NCBI RefSeq assembly: GCF_022538055.1
Contig: NZ_JAKZAM010000009.1
Coordinates: forward strand, 1 to 64,000
Source: Cognataquiflexum nitidum
GTDB lineage: Bacteria; Bacteroidota; Bacteroidia; Cytophagales; Cyclobacteriaceae
Length of the DNA stretch: 64,000 nucleotides
Direction of reading: 5' to 3'
This document shows, in pieces, positions 47,107 through 56,620 of this stretch (its first letter is position 1; the number at the start of each line of letters is the position of its first letter). The position numbers and the translations under genes were made by a program. The notes beneath the pieces are model-generated. The model worked only from the letters and a program-made list of their open reading frames with translations. It was not told where the DNA came from and made no database searches.

Positions 47107-47135
47107 CAGTTCTCTCTATATTAAATTTTATTGTT

Positions 47136-47165
47136 AAGGGGAAAGTCCAAGTGGATTTTCCCCTT
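47136..47165 (+). terminator. Terminator after the 161-residue protein
   Basis: AAGGGGAAAGTCC (47136-47148) pairs with GGATTTTCCCCTT (47153-47165) with one mismatch, followed by T. Confidence 0.75.
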
Positions 47166-47237
47166 TTTTCATTTGATATACCAATATTAAAAGCAAATTT
47201 TGTGATTCCTTTTCAATAATTACTTCCCCAATTTGAA

Positions 47238-48632
47238 ATGAATAAATATATCGATCTGATCCAACAGACTTTTGACTTCCCCACCAAAGAATTTAAAGTA
47301 GAAAACAATGAGCTACACTTTAATGGTGTCAACCTCATGGAAATCATTAAAACTTATGGGACGCCTCTGAAGCTGACTTATCTTCCCAAGATTTCTGAAA
47401 ATATCCAGAATGCAAAAACCTTTTTTGGGAATGCCATCGAAAAGCATAATTACAAGGGGAAATACACTTACTGCTATTGTACCAAATCGTCACATTTCAG
47501 CTTTGTACTAAATGAAGCACTGAAAAATGACATCCATATAGAAACATCTTCCACTTTTGACATTCCTTTGGTCAGGAATCTTTATGCCAAAGGATTGATC
47601 ACAAAGGAGACTTTTATTGTCTGTAACGGTTTCAAAAGACAGCTTTACAAGCAGTATATTTCCGAATTGCTCAATGATGGCTTTGTCAATTGTATACCCA
47701 TTTTGGACAACCTTGGGGAGATCGACTATTACTTAGAGCACGTCAAAGTTCCTTTCCAAGTGGGAATCAGGATTGCAGCAGATGAGGAGCCGAAATTCGG
47801 TTTTTATACCTCAAGATTGGGAGTCAGGTACAATGACATCATTTCTCTCTACGAAGAAAAAATCAAGGACAATCCCAATGTCAGTTTGAAGATGCTTCAC
47901 TTTTTTCTCAACTCGGGCATTAAGGATACTGCTTACTATTGGTCTGAACTGACCCGATTTATCCAAAAATATGTGGACCTGAAGAAAGTGGCCCCTTCCT
48001 TGGATACCATGGATATCGGTGGAGGATGGCCGATCAAAACCAATGTCTTTTTTGACTATGACTACCAATACATGGCGGAGCAGATTGTCAAAAACATCAA
48101 GTGGATGTGTGCCAAAAACCATACGGATGAACCAAATATTTTCACCGAATTTGGAAGCTATACTGTAGGGGAAAGCGGCGCGGTTTTGTATTCTATTCTG
48201 GACGAAAAACTCCAAAATGACAAAGAACTTTGGTACATGATAGATGGCAGTTTCATCACGCAGCTGCCGGATAGCTGGGGATTGAACCAAAAGTACATCA
48301 TGCTTGCAGTCAACAATTGGGAGGAAGAATACCACAACATATCACTCGGAGGATTGACCTGCGACAGCATGGATTACTATAACTCAGAAGCCCATCAGTT
48401 CAATATCTACCTTCCCAAAATCGAAGAGGGAAGGAAACAATATATCGGATTTTTTCACACCGGAGCTTATCAGGAATCCCTCGGTGGGTATGGTGGGATA
48501 CAACATTGCCTGATACCTGCACCGAAGCACGTGATCATTGATAGGGGAGCTGACGGTATGATCAAACATTGGCTTTTTGCCCCGGAGCAGACGAGTGATA
48601 GTATGATGAAAGTACTTGGGTATGAAAAATAA
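47238..48632 (+). CDS. Fold-type III PLP decarboxylase, arginine decarboxylase-like
   Basis: A 464-residue PLP enzyme of the alanine-racemase/ornithine-decarboxylase fold. The cofactor lysine is K83 in YCYCTKSSHFSF. Barrel motifs DIPLVRNLY, LDTMDIGGGWPI (glycine loop) and FTEFGSYTVGESGAV follow. Bacteroidota have a short SpeA-type arginine decarboxylase of this size. An arginase and argS lie within 10 kb, which fits a polyamine role. Diaminopimelate or other decarboxylase activity is not excluded. Confidence 0.7.
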   Translation: MNKYIDLIQQTFDFPTKEFKVENNELHFNGVNLMEIIKTYGTPLKLTYLPKISENIQNAKTFFGNAIEKHNYKGKYTYCYCTKSSHFSFVLNEALKNDIHIETSSTFDIPLVRNLYAKGLITKETFIVCNGFKRQLYKQYISELLNDGFVNCIPILDNLGEIDYYLEHVKVPFQVGIRIAADEEPKFGFYTSRLGVRYNDIISLYEEKIKDNPNVSLKMLHFFLNSGIKDTAYYWSELTRFIQKYVDLKKVAPSLDTMDIGGGWPIKTNVFFDYDYQYMAEQIVKNIKWMCAKNHTDEPNIFTEFGSYTVGESGAVLYSILDEKLQNDKELWYMIDGSFITQLPDSWGLNQKYIMLAVNNWEEEYHNISLGGLTCDSMDYYNSEAHQFNIYLPKIEEGRKQYIGFFHTGAYQESLGGYGGIQHCLIPAPKHVIIDRGADGMIKHWLFAPEQTSDSMMKVLGYEK

Positions 48633-48633
48633 A

Positions 48634-48668
48634 AAAAAGGGGTGGTTTGCCGCAAACCACCCCTTTTT
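48634..48668 (+). terminator. Strong terminator after the SpeA-like gene
   Basis: GGGGTGGTTTG (48639-48649) and CAAACCACCCC (48653-48663) form an 11-bp stem, with A and T runs extending it on both sides. Confidence 0.9.
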
Positions 48669-48679
48669 ATTTCAAGGTA

Positions 48680-48718
48680 CATCGGTCTTCCGACTTCAAT
48701 CTTCCTCCCTGACTGAAG
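48680..48718 (-). repeat. Dispersed ~40-base intergenic repeat, copy 2
   Basis: Inverted relative to copy 1 at 4765-4805, with several mismatches. Located just after the terminator of the SpeA-like gene. Confidence 0.6.
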
Positions 48719-48762
48719 AAAATTCTAGGGAAATGGCAAAGAATTATATTTCCCTTGAGTTT

Positions 48763-49860
48763 TCAACCTTCTGCGTGATCAACTTTTTGCCCGTTTATGG
48801 TGATATATCCTTTCATACAATCAGCCGTCATGCAACTGTGAATTGGTAGAATTCCCAGCAGATCTCCAACCTTTACTTTGGAGAGCAATTCATCAGAAGC
48901 TTTGATGATGCCATGTTCCTGCGAAATACTTTTCAAAAATGACCGCTGTAAGGGTATTTTCCATCCGGTTTCTGTCAAGTAGACTACCTCACCAAAATTC
49001 TTTCCGCCGTCTGCTTCAGTCAGTACATCTTTGGCAAGATGCACGCCTCCACCATGGATCAGGATTTCTTTTCTTTCTTTTTTGATGTCTACCACAGGAA
49101 CGGCCAAAGCTACCGCTACATCTTCTCTGCTGCAGCTTCCCAATGCTACCTGCATCATGTCATAAAACACAAAGTTGCCGGGACCAAGCTCATCAATATC
49201 TCCAAAGTCCTCGATTACCGAGCAGCCGGGAGTATCTCCTGTCCTGGTGACAAGGTCAGGATACTCTGACCGGTATTTATTTTTCAGCATGCTCAGAGCT
49301 GCACGGGTCTGCTCATAGATTTTTGAGATGTCTTGTTCGTAATAAGAGTGACCCGCATGAAGATAAAACCCCTTGAATCTTAGTTTTTCTGTGCTTTTGG
49401 CTTTTCGAAGAATGTTCTCAATCAATCCAAAATCCGATACCTCTACTCCTGTACGGCCATAACCCGCATCTATTTCAATAAAAAAACCTACAGGATTTTC
49501 AAGTTCATTGGCTAGCTTTTCTGTGACAGCTTCGTTGATAAGCTGCACCGATAATGACTGGGTTTTGGCAAGGTCACTCAGGTTTTTTGTTTCGAGGGGA
49601 TTGAAAGGGAAAGCGATATGGATATTGTCCCAACCCTGTCCACAAAAGTATGCTGCCATCTTGATTGAAGAGACGGTAATTTCCCTGATACCGAATTCCA
49701 TGGCCCATTTTCCTACCAAATGGGATTGAGGGGTCTTGAAGTGGGGCACAAGTTTTTTTTCATGTCTTTTGGCTTTTTCCAACATTTTTTGAAGGTTATG
49801 TCTGCAGATTTTTTCATCTAGCAATAGGGTAGGAGAGGTGATAGCGGAAAGTACTGACAT
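48763..49860 (-). CDS. D-serine dehydratase/D-threonine aldolase-like PLP enzyme
   Basis: The 365-residue protein has the fold-type III core: K42 in LVPHFKTPQSHLVG binds PLP, and IEIDAGYGRTGVEV and YLHAGHSYY follow. The C-terminal HSCMTADCM provides the His and Cys zinc ligands of the D-serine dehydratase-like domain. It probably acts on D-serine or a D-threonine-like substrate; the exact one is unknown. Confidence 0.8.
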   Translation of the reverse strand: MSVLSAITSPTLLLDEKICRHNLQKMLEKAKRHEKKLVPHFKTPQSHLVGKWAMEFGIREITVSSIKMAAYFCGQGWDNIHIAFPFNPLETKNLSDLAKTQSLSVQLINEAVTEKLANELENPVGFFIEIDAGYGRTGVEVSDFGLIENILRKAKSTEKLRFKGFYLHAGHSYYEQDISKIYEQTRAALSMLKNKYRSEYPDLVTRTGDTPGCSVIEDFGDIDELGPGNFVFYDMMQVALGSCSREDVAVALAVPVVDIKKERKEILIHGGGVHLAKDVLTEADGGKNFGEVVYLTETGWKIPLQRSFLKSISQEHGIIKASDELLSKVKVGDLLGILPIHSCMTADCMKGYITINGQKVDHAEG

Positions 49861-50014
49861 AGTATTGACGATTTTTAATTGGGAATTGAAAGTAGGGAAA
49901 ATGACCCAATCAAAAAATATTTCCCGCAGCCGATCATCAAAATAATAGGAATGAACCTGACATTTTTGGTAATTTATGCCGTGTTTTCAATCAAATAAAA
50001 CCCAATTGATACCT

Positions 50015-53000
50015 ATGAAACCTATTTCCCATTTAAAGAACCTTTTCATCCCTTTAATGCTCGGTGCCACGTTGGTTTTTTCATGCAAAGAAAAAGCCCC
50101 CATAGACCTTCAGATCACCCAAATGGATCATGAAGAAGTGAAAAAACGGGCTTCCGAAATAGAGGCGACAGTAACTCCCACTTTGGCTGAAGGGCTTTCG
50201 ATGAAGCTTTGGGCAGTGGATTCCATGATTATCGATCCGGTTTCTATCAAAGTCACCGATGATGGGACTCTGTATTATGTAAGTTCTGAGCGCTTAGGGC
50301 AGTCAGAATTTGACATCCGTGGACATCAAAATTGGGAGATACAATCCATCAGCTGGAAAACTGTAGCTGATAGAAAAGCCTTTTTACGTCAGGAATTTGC
50401 ACCGGAAAGGAGCGAGGAGAATAATTGGTTGAAGGATCTAAACGGAGACGGTTCTTTTGATTGGAAGGACTTGACGGTGGAAAAAGAAAGCGTGTATAAA
50501 GTGAGGGACACCAATGGAGATGGTTTGGCGGATTGGTCTCAACGAATTGTATACGATTTTCATGAAGAGGAGACGGATTTGGCTTTGGCAATTACTGTCC
50601 ATGAGGATGATGTATTTTTGGGTGTTGCTCCCGATTTTTGGAGGTTACAGGATACCAATGGGGATGGGTTGATAGACAAGAAAACTTCCATTTCCCATGG
50701 ATATGGCGTGCATGTTGGTTTTGGGTCACATGGCATGTCAGGTGCCAAAGTCGGTCCTGATGGAAGAATTTATTGGGCTATTGGCGACATTGGATTTAGC
50801 GGAAAAGACCAAGAAGGAGTGGAGTGGAATTATCCTAACAGGGGAGTGGTTGTCCGGTCAAATCCCGACGGAAGCGACTTTGAAGTGTTTGCCATGGGTG
50901 TTAGAAATACCCATGAATTTGCCTGGGATGAATACAATAACCTCATTTCTGTTGACAATGACGGTGACCACAGAGGAGAAAGTGAGCGTTTGGTTTACTT
51001 GGTCAATGGTTCGGATACAGGCTGGAGGATCAACTGGCAGTTTGGAAAATATCGAGATCCTGATAACAACAACTATAAAGTATGGATGGACGAGAACATG
51101 TATAAGCCTAGACATGAGGGACAGGCTGCTTACATCACTCCATGTATCATCAATTATGTAAACGGGCCAACAGGGATGGTTTACAATCCGGGAACCGCTC
51201 TTGGAGAAAGGTGGAAGAAGCACTTTTTTGTGGTCGAATTTGTAGGTAATCCTGCCCGTTCAGGGATACATGCCTTTCAGCTTAAGCCTCAGGGGGCATC
51301 TTTTGAGCTTGCCAAAACCGAATTGATCCAAACAGGGATGTTGCCTTCCGGGATAGATTTCGGACCTGACGGTGCCTTGTATGTGGCGGATTGGATCAAT
51401 GGATGGGGTAACAAAAACTATGGAAGGATCTGGAAATTGGATGACAATGAAGGTCAAAATTGGGCTGCAAGGAAGGAAACTCAAAGGTTAATCACATTGG
51501 ATTATTCTAAAATGTCCGAGGATGATTTGGAGGGGCACCTTTATTATGAAGATGTTCGCATCAGGAGAAAGGCCCAGTTTGAACTTGCAAAAAGAGGGGA
51601 AAAGGGAGCAAAAGTATTTGAAAAAGTGATGGCCCAAAAGGCCAATCAGATTGCTAGGATACATGCCATTGTCGGTACGAGCCAAATTGCAAGGATGAAA
51701 GACATGAAATATGCGAAGGCTATTGTTCCGCTATTGAAAGACAGTGATCCTGAAATCAGGGCGCAAGCAGCCAAATGGATTGGAGATATCAAATACAAAG
51801 AAGGTGGGGAGTTTTTGTTGGCGTTGTTGGTGGACGATTATCCCAGAGCTAGATTTTTTGGTGCAGAAGCCATCGGCCGAATTGGTTATGTACCTGCAAC
51901 GACATCTTTGATTGGTCTGCTAGACAACAACAACGATGAGGATGCCTATATCAGACATGCGGCCTCTTTGGCATTGGCTAGATTGAATCAGCCTGATCAG
52001 CTAATCGCCCTGACTGGCGATCCAAGCAATGCGGTTCGATTGGGAGCTGTATTGGCACTGAGGAGACTTAGCCATCCTGAGATCCAGCAGTTTTTAAAAG
52101 ACCCGAATGAATATATTGTCACTGAAGCTGCTAGGGCGATCAACGATGATTTTTCTATTGAAGAAGCGCTTCCTGCTTTGGGTGACCTTTTGGTCACCAC
52201 CAAGTTTTCAAATGAACCTCTGATCAGAAGGGCAATAGGTGCCAATCTACGTGTAGGTTCTGAAAAATCCATGCAAAATCTTATTGCTTATATTTCAAAT
52301 CCTGCAGCACCTTTGGTGTTGAGACAGGAAGCTATTGATGCTTTGGGAACTTGGACCAAGCCTTCGGTTTTGGATAGGGTTGATGGAAGGTACCGTGGTG
52401 AAGTTAGTAGAGATGGCGCTTTGGTTCGAACTACAGCTGCGGGTCCTTTGCTTCAATTGTTGAATGAAAAAGAAAACAAATTAAAAATCTCTGCAGTCAA
52501 CGCCATCGGAAAGTTAGGAATACAGGATGGATCGGATGAGCTCTTGGCTTTAATCCAAACAGATAAATCTCCTGAAGTACGTGTTGCTTCCATCCAAGCA
52601 CTTGCCAAAATGAATGCATCAAACTCAGCTACAGGTATCGAAAAAGCCATCGCTGATTCGGACAAATCCGTCAGGGTCGCAGGTTTGAGTTTAATGGAAC
52701 AATTGGATATGGACAAGGCACTGAAAGTAAAGCTTTTGAATGAAATCATTGAAAAAAGAACCACTGAAGAAAAACAGGCTGCTTTGGTAGCTTTGGGTAA
52801 ATTGCCTGTGGAAAATACCAAGCCACTTTTTGAGGGGCTTTTTGCCAAGATGTCTGCAGGTAAGCTCCCCACAGACATTTTATTGGAACTTTCTGAATCT
52901 GTTGAAATATCCAAAGATCCATCCCTTGCAGAAGGATATCAAAAGGCTGCAGATATGCTTTGGAAAGGGGATGTATTAGCCTCTTATCAGAGTAGCCTCA

Positions 53001-53428
53001 ACGGCGGAGATGAAATCAAAGGAAGGGGAATATTCTTCCAATCCCAGACTGGACAATGTATGCGCTGCCATGCGTATGACGATATGGGAGCAACCGTGGG
53101 TCCGAGTATGAATGGTATAGGGAGAAAGCTAAGCAGGCAGGAGATTTTGGAGTCACTGATCGATCCAAGCAAAAGGATTGCTCCGGGATATGGTATTGTC
53201 ATGGTGGAATTGAACAATGGAAAAAATGTCAACGGCATCCTTGAAAATGAAACCAATTCTACACTTCTAGTCAAGATGGGGAATCAACCTGATACCTTGA
53301 TCCAAAAGAAAGATATCAAAACCCAAAAGATGGCTGCCTCAAGTATGCCAGACATGAAAGCTATCCTGAGTAGGAGGGAAATCAGGGATTTGGTCAGCTA
53401 CCTTGCTACTTTAAAAGAAGATTTTTGA
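50015..53428 (+). CDS. Large HEAT-repeat c-type cytochrome lipoprotein (PVC-type)
   Basis: A 1137-residue lipoprotein (lipobox LGATLVFSC, C24). A beta-propeller of sugar-dehydrogenase type comes first, interrupted by EF-hand-like loops (DLNGDGSFDWKDL, DTNGDGLADWS, DTNGDGLIDKK). HEAT-like repeats run from about 500 to 970. A C-terminal haem domain has the motif C1015-M-R-C1018-H1019. Related proteins are common in Bacteroidota and Planctomycetota that degrade complex glycans. The ATG at 50015 begins at the signal peptide. The TGA overlaps the PIG-L start. Confidence 0.8.
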   Translation: MKPISHLKNLFIPLMLGATLVFSCKEKAPIDLQITQMDHEEVKKRASEIEATVTPTLAEGLSMKLWAVDSMIIDPVSIKVTDDGTLYYVSSERLGQSEFDIRGHQNWEIQSISWKTVADRKAFLRQEFAPERSEENNWLKDLNGDGSFDWKDLTVEKESVYKVRDTNGDGLADWSQRIVYDFHEEETDLALAITVHEDDVFLGVAPDFWRLQDTNGDGLIDKKTSISHGYGVHVGFGSHGMSGAKVGPDGRIYWAIGDIGFSGKDQEGVEWNYPNRGVVVRSNPDGSDFEVFAMGVRNTHEFAWDEYNNLISVDNDGDHRGESERLVYLVNGSDTGWRINWQFGKYRDPDNNNYKVWMDENMYKPRHEGQAAYITPCIINYVNGPTGMVYNPGTALGERWKKHFFVVEFVGNPARSGIHAFQLKPQGASFELAKTELIQTGMLPSGIDFGPDGALYVADWINGWGNKNYGRIWKLDDNEGQNWAARKETQRLITLDYSKMSEDDLEGHLYYEDVRIRRKAQFELAKRGEKGAKVFEKVMAQKANQIARIHAIVGTSQIARMKDMKYAKAIVPLLKDSDPEIRAQAAKWIGDIKYKEGGEFLLALLVDDYPRARFFGAEAIGRIGYVPATTSLIGLLDNNNDEDAYIRHAASLALARLNQPDQLIALTGDPSNAVRLGAVLALRRLSHPEIQQFLKDPNEYIVTEAARAINDDFSIEEALPALGDLLVTTKFSNEPLIRRAIGANLRVGSEKSMQNLIAYISNPAAPLVLRQEAIDALGTWTKPSVLDRVDGRYRGEVSRDGALVRTTAAGPLLQLLNEKENKLKISAVNAIGKLGIQDGSDELLALIQTDKSPEVRVASIQALAKMNASNSATGIEKAIADSDKSVRVAGLSLMEQLDMDKALKVKLLNEIIEKRTTEEKQAALVALGKLPVENTKPLFEGLFAKMSAGKLPTDILLELSESVEISKDPSLAEGYQKAADMLWKGDVLASYQSSLNGGDEIKGRGIFFQSQTGQCMRCHAYDDMGATVGPSMNGIGRKLSRQEILESLIDPSKRIAPGYGIVMVELNNGKNVNGILENETNSTLLVKMGNQPDTLIQKKDIKTQKMAASSMPDMKAILSRREIRDLVSYLATLKEDF

Positions 53429-54273
53429 AAAGTTTTGGAATAATACTGATTCTAGTTATTCTAATCATTGTGGCTTTGGGGTCGGGAATGATTTGGTGGG
53501 GTAGATCTATGCTCCATAATAAAGATATACCTCTAAAAAGCCAGCTTATTCAAGCAGAAGAACCGCAAAAAGTTATGGTGTTTTTTGCACATCCTGACGA
53601 TGAGATTGCGGTGGGTGGTACTTTGCTTGCATTGAAAAGTCGAGGTCATGAACTCGTCATGGTATACCTCACCAAAGGGGAAGCAGGACCTACAGGAGGA
53701 TTGGTCAAGCAGGAAGAGCTTGGTGATGCTAGGGCTCTTGAAATGAAAAATGTATCTGAAATTCTGGGAGCCCAAGCATTGGAATTGTTTGATTTTCCTG
53801 ACAGTGGTCTTAAAAATCTGCCTTTGGATACCTTCAAAATTGTAGCTAGGGAAATGATCGAAAAGCACCGGCCTGATGTGGTAATCAGTTACGACAGTAA
53901 AGTCGGTCTTTACGGACATCCTGACCACCGTATGGTCTCCAAGGCGATGGAAGAAGTTTTTCTGGAGGATAGAAATAGACCGGAATTTCCGATCAAAAAA
54001 CTTTATCAAGTCACTTTATCGCCCAAGCAAATTGAAATTGCTTTGAAAATAGCTCCCGGCTTCCAGAGGAATTATCCCAAGACAGGAGAAGGATTGCCGG
54101 TTCCCGATTTTTCGGTTAGAACCACAGCCTATTTCTCCACTTTGGTTAGAATGATGGAAGCACATGCTACCCAACAGGCGGTATTCAGAGATCTATTGCC
54201 TTACAGGGAACAGGTGCCGGAATTCATCTATTCAAGGATTTTTGACAGGGAGTATTTTTTTGAAGTGAAGTAG
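53425..54273 (+). CDS. PIG-L family deacetylase
   Basis: The 282-residue protein starts with a membrane helix (IILILVILIIVALGSGMIWW). The zinc motif is VFFAHPDDEIAVGG (HPDDE), and GHPDHRMVS supplies a further ligand. It deacetylates N-acetylglucosamine-type sugars. The start is TTG at 53425, overlapping the cytochrome stop (TTGA). An ATG at 53489 would lose most of the membrane helix, so TTG is preferred. Confidence 0.8.
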   Translation: MKSFGIILILVILIIVALGSGMIWWGRSMLHNKDIPLKSQLIQAEEPQKVMVFFAHPDDEIAVGGTLLALKSRGHELVMVYLTKGEAGPTGGLVKQEELGDARALEMKNVSEILGAQALELFDFPDSGLKNLPLDTFKIVAREMIEKHRPDVVISYDSKVGLYGHPDHRMVSKAMEEVFLEDRNRPEFPIKKLYQVTLSPKQIEIALKIAPGFQRNYPKTGEGLPVPDFSVRTTAYFSTLVRMMEAHATQQAVFRDLLPYREQVPEFIYSRIFDREYFFEVK

Positions 54274-54319
54274 GTTTCAAAATAGGGCTGCCGGAAAGGA
54301 ATTAAAAAAAAACTCAATT

Positions 54320-54610
54320 ATGATAAGACATACGGTTGTTTTCAAACTCAAATTTCCAAAAGGGTCATCCGAGGAAAGGGAGTTTCTTCAAGCTGCAAAA
54401 AATTTGGCGAAAATACCCGGAATTCAAAAATTTGAATTGCTTAGGCAAATCAGTAAAAAAAATGATTTTGATTACGGCCTTTCCATGGAATTTGATTCGG
54501 AGAAAGAGTATGATTTTTATAACCATCATCCTGACCATAACAAATTTGTGGATAGTTACTGGGGGAGTTACGTTGAAAACTTTTTGGAAATCGATTATAA
54601 TCTGATTTAA
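54320..54610 (+). CDS. Dabb family (stress-responsive A/B barrel) protein
   Basis: A 96-residue protein of the dimeric alpha+beta barrel type: MIRHTVVFKLKFPKGSSEER at the start, then IPGIQKFELLRQISKKNDFD and the strand DYGLSMEFDSEKEYDFY, with HPDHNKFV near the end. Such proteins often act on small aromatic or carbonyl substrates. It follows the PIG-L gene after 46 bases. Confidence 0.8.
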   Translation: MIRHTVVFKLKFPKGSSEEREFLQAAKNLAKIPGIQKFELLRQISKKNDFDYGLSMEFDSEKEYDFYNHHPDHNKFVDSYWGSYVENFLEIDYNLI

Positions 54611-54659
54611 ACCTCCCCATAGTTCTTTTCCCCAAAAAAAAATATTGGTTAAAAAAAAA

Positions 54660-54681
54660 TGCCCTGATGCGAATCAGGGCA
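54660..54681. terminator. Bidirectional terminator between the Dabb and lipocalin-like genes
   Basis: TGCCCTGAT (54660-54668) and ATCAGGGCA (54673-54681) form a 9-bp stem with A- and T-runs on both sides. Confidence 0.8.
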
Positions 54682-54691
54682 CTTTTGTTTT

Positions 54692-55219
54692 TTATTTCAC
54701 CATTGTCACTTCAAAATCCAATCCCACCTCTTCAAGGGTTTCGTCTTCATTAATGTCTTCTTCGAAAGATTCTTCAAAAGAGACGATCAGTCGGTTATTT
54801 GTCAGCGTTTCGATTACAAATTCCTGGACCGTTCCATCCGTTGAAGTTAACACCAATTTGGTATTGTTGTTTTGAACCAGATAAGTTCCTGAATCTTCTT
54901 CAACCCCTCCATTTTTCACAGAATATGAACCATCTGCGTTGAATGTAAAAGTCGTGCCTTCAAGGTCAGTTTCTTCAAAAAGTGAAGCTGTAAAAAACGC
55001 TTTTGCGAAAATTGCTTCCTCCTGTGTAAGACCCATTACCTGAACGAGATAGGTGAGAAGGTCCTGTCCATCCACTGTGATGTCCAAATTATAGGAATCA
55101 TAATTCCATGTCCCAACGATCGGAGAAACTTTAGGTTCGTCATCGTCATTACATGAGACGAGAACTGAAAATATCGCTAACAATCCAAGAATAACGAGCA
55201 ATCTTAATTTGTATACCAT
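54692..55219 (-). CDS. Lipocalin-like lipoprotein
   Basis: The 175-residue protein has a lipobox (IFSVLVSC) and an acidic mature part. SPIVGTWNYDSYNLDI and GTTFTFNADGSYSVKNGG are the strand pattern of lipocalin-like Bacteroidota lipoproteins. The ATG at 55219 opens the signal peptide. The ligand is unknown. Confidence 0.65.
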   Translation of the reverse strand: MVYKLRLLVILGLLAIFSVLVSCNDDDEPKVSPIVGTWNYDSYNLDITVDGQDLLTYLVQVMGLTQEEAIFAKAFFTASLFEETDLEGTTFTFNADGSYSVKNGGVEEDSGTYLVQNNNTKLVLTSTDGTVQEFVIETLTNNRLIVSFEESFEEDINEDETLEEVGLDFEVTMVK

Positions 55220-55379
55220 GATTTTTTGGTTTAGGTAAAAATTACAAATGCTTAAAATGTGCATCCTAATATGAAAATCCCATGTAAAAACAACAAGATC
55301 AGATCCTAGATGCACATATTGAATATACGAAACCTTAACCCTTTATGATGGTAAATATGCCTTTGCTTTTTAGTGAAAA

Positions 55380-56579
55380 TCAATAAATGAGGTATTTTTT
55401 TCTGGATTTTTTGAAACTTTCAAGATCGACCTGCCATGAAGATTTGATTTCAGCTTCGCTTTTTCCTGCCAAAATATCCTTTCTCAATTGGTCGCTACCA
55501 GCCAATTTGTCAAAGAAGTTGTTGAAGAATTTTTCCCTCTTTCCCGAAATCTCATAAGCCTCCAAAAGGTATTTAAGAGTAAACTGATGGGTCAATGGTT
55601 CATCTCTCAGGTCCCTGCCATAGCACTTTTTATCCTGCTGTGGGGGCGTTTTGGACATGCCATCGATACTTACAGGAGTGAAGGTGAAATCCCCGAACTT
55701 GGGATCGGGATAGCCATATACCTGAAAAGGAAAATAGGTTCCCCGACCCAAAGAGACATCTGTGCCTTCAAAATAACAAAGCGTCGGGTATAGGCGGATG
55801 GCAGTATCATTTGGAAGATTTGGAGATGGCTTGACAGGCAGGCTGTAGGCCATGCTGTGGTTCCAGTTTTTGACAGGAATGACTTGGATATCGCTTTTTA
55901 CGCCTCCTTTAAGCCAACCTTCCCCATTGATCATCTGGGCCAATTCCCCTACAGTCAGACCGTGCACCACAGGGATGGGATGCATGCCCACAAAACTTTC
56001 ATATCCTTTTTTGAGAACAGGGCCATCGATATAGTTGCCATTGGGATTGGGTCTGTCAAAAATAAACAAGGGCTTTTTGTTCTCGGCGCAGCTTTCCATC
56101 ACATAATGCATGGTGCTGATGTAGGTATAAAACCTGATACCCACATCCTGCAAGTCATAGACAAGGACATCAATATCCTTTAATGTTTCGGCAGAGGGCT
56201 TTTTGTTGTTGCCATAGAGCGATACTATCGGTAATCCTGTGCGCTTGTCAATCTCAGAGTTGACCACTTCTCCGGCATCGGCATCTCCCCGGAATCCATG
56301 TTCGGGAACAAAAACCTTGACCACCGCAATTCCCTGGGACATTAGAAAATCTACCAAGTGAATGTTGTTTTTGGAAGTAATGATGGAAGTCTGATTGACT
56401 ACCATACCTACTTTTTTCCCTTTCAAAAGTGGAAGGTAAACCTCAGGCTGGTCGGCAGCCGGCAAGATCATGTTTTGATTTTGGGACTGGATTTCAAGTT
56501 CAGGTTGGGCTTTTGTTTTGCAAAATGCCAGACTCTGAAGGAAAAATGTGGCGAGTATGATTATTTTGAATGGCTTCAT
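55380..56579 (-). CDS. namZ: Exo-beta-N-acetylmuramidase NamZ (DUF1343)
   Basis: The 399-residue exported protein matches DUF1343, shown to be exo-beta-N-acetylmuramidase: VGMVVNQTSIITSKNNIHLV, VFVPEHGFRGDADAGE, VLVYDLQDVGIRFYTYISTM and FIFDRPNPNGNYIDGP. It frees MurNAc residues from peptidoglycan fragments for recycling. The ATG at 56579 opens the signal peptide (FKIIILATFFLQSLAFC). It is divergent from the FtsX-type permease gene. Confidence 0.85.
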   Translation of the reverse strand: MKPFKIIILATFFLQSLAFCKTKAQPELEIQSQNQNMILPAADQPEVYLPLLKGKKVGMVVNQTSIITSKNNIHLVDFLMSQGIAVVKVFVPEHGFRGDADAGEVVNSEIDKRTGLPIVSLYGNNKKPSAETLKDIDVLVYDLQDVGIRFYTYISTMHYVMESCAENKKPLFIFDRPNPNGNYIDGPVLKKGYESFVGMHPIPVVHGLTVGELAQMINGEGWLKGGVKSDIQVIPVKNWNHSMAYSLPVKPSPNLPNDTAIRLYPTLCYFEGTDVSLGRGTYFPFQVYGYPDPKFGDFTFTPVSIDGMSKTPPQQDKKCYGRDLRDEPLTHQFTLKYLLEAYEISGKREKFFNNFFDKLAGSDQLRKDILAGKSEAEIKSSWQVDLESFKKSRKKYLIY

Positions 56580-56620
56580 AGTTACTTTGCAGTAGAATTT
56601 CAACCAAATAAACAAAACCA

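Noticed and set aside
47101..47107. GCATAAC box considered as the partner of GTTATGC at 2605
   Set aside because: It overlaps the end of a gene 44 kb away, and there is no palindrome around it.
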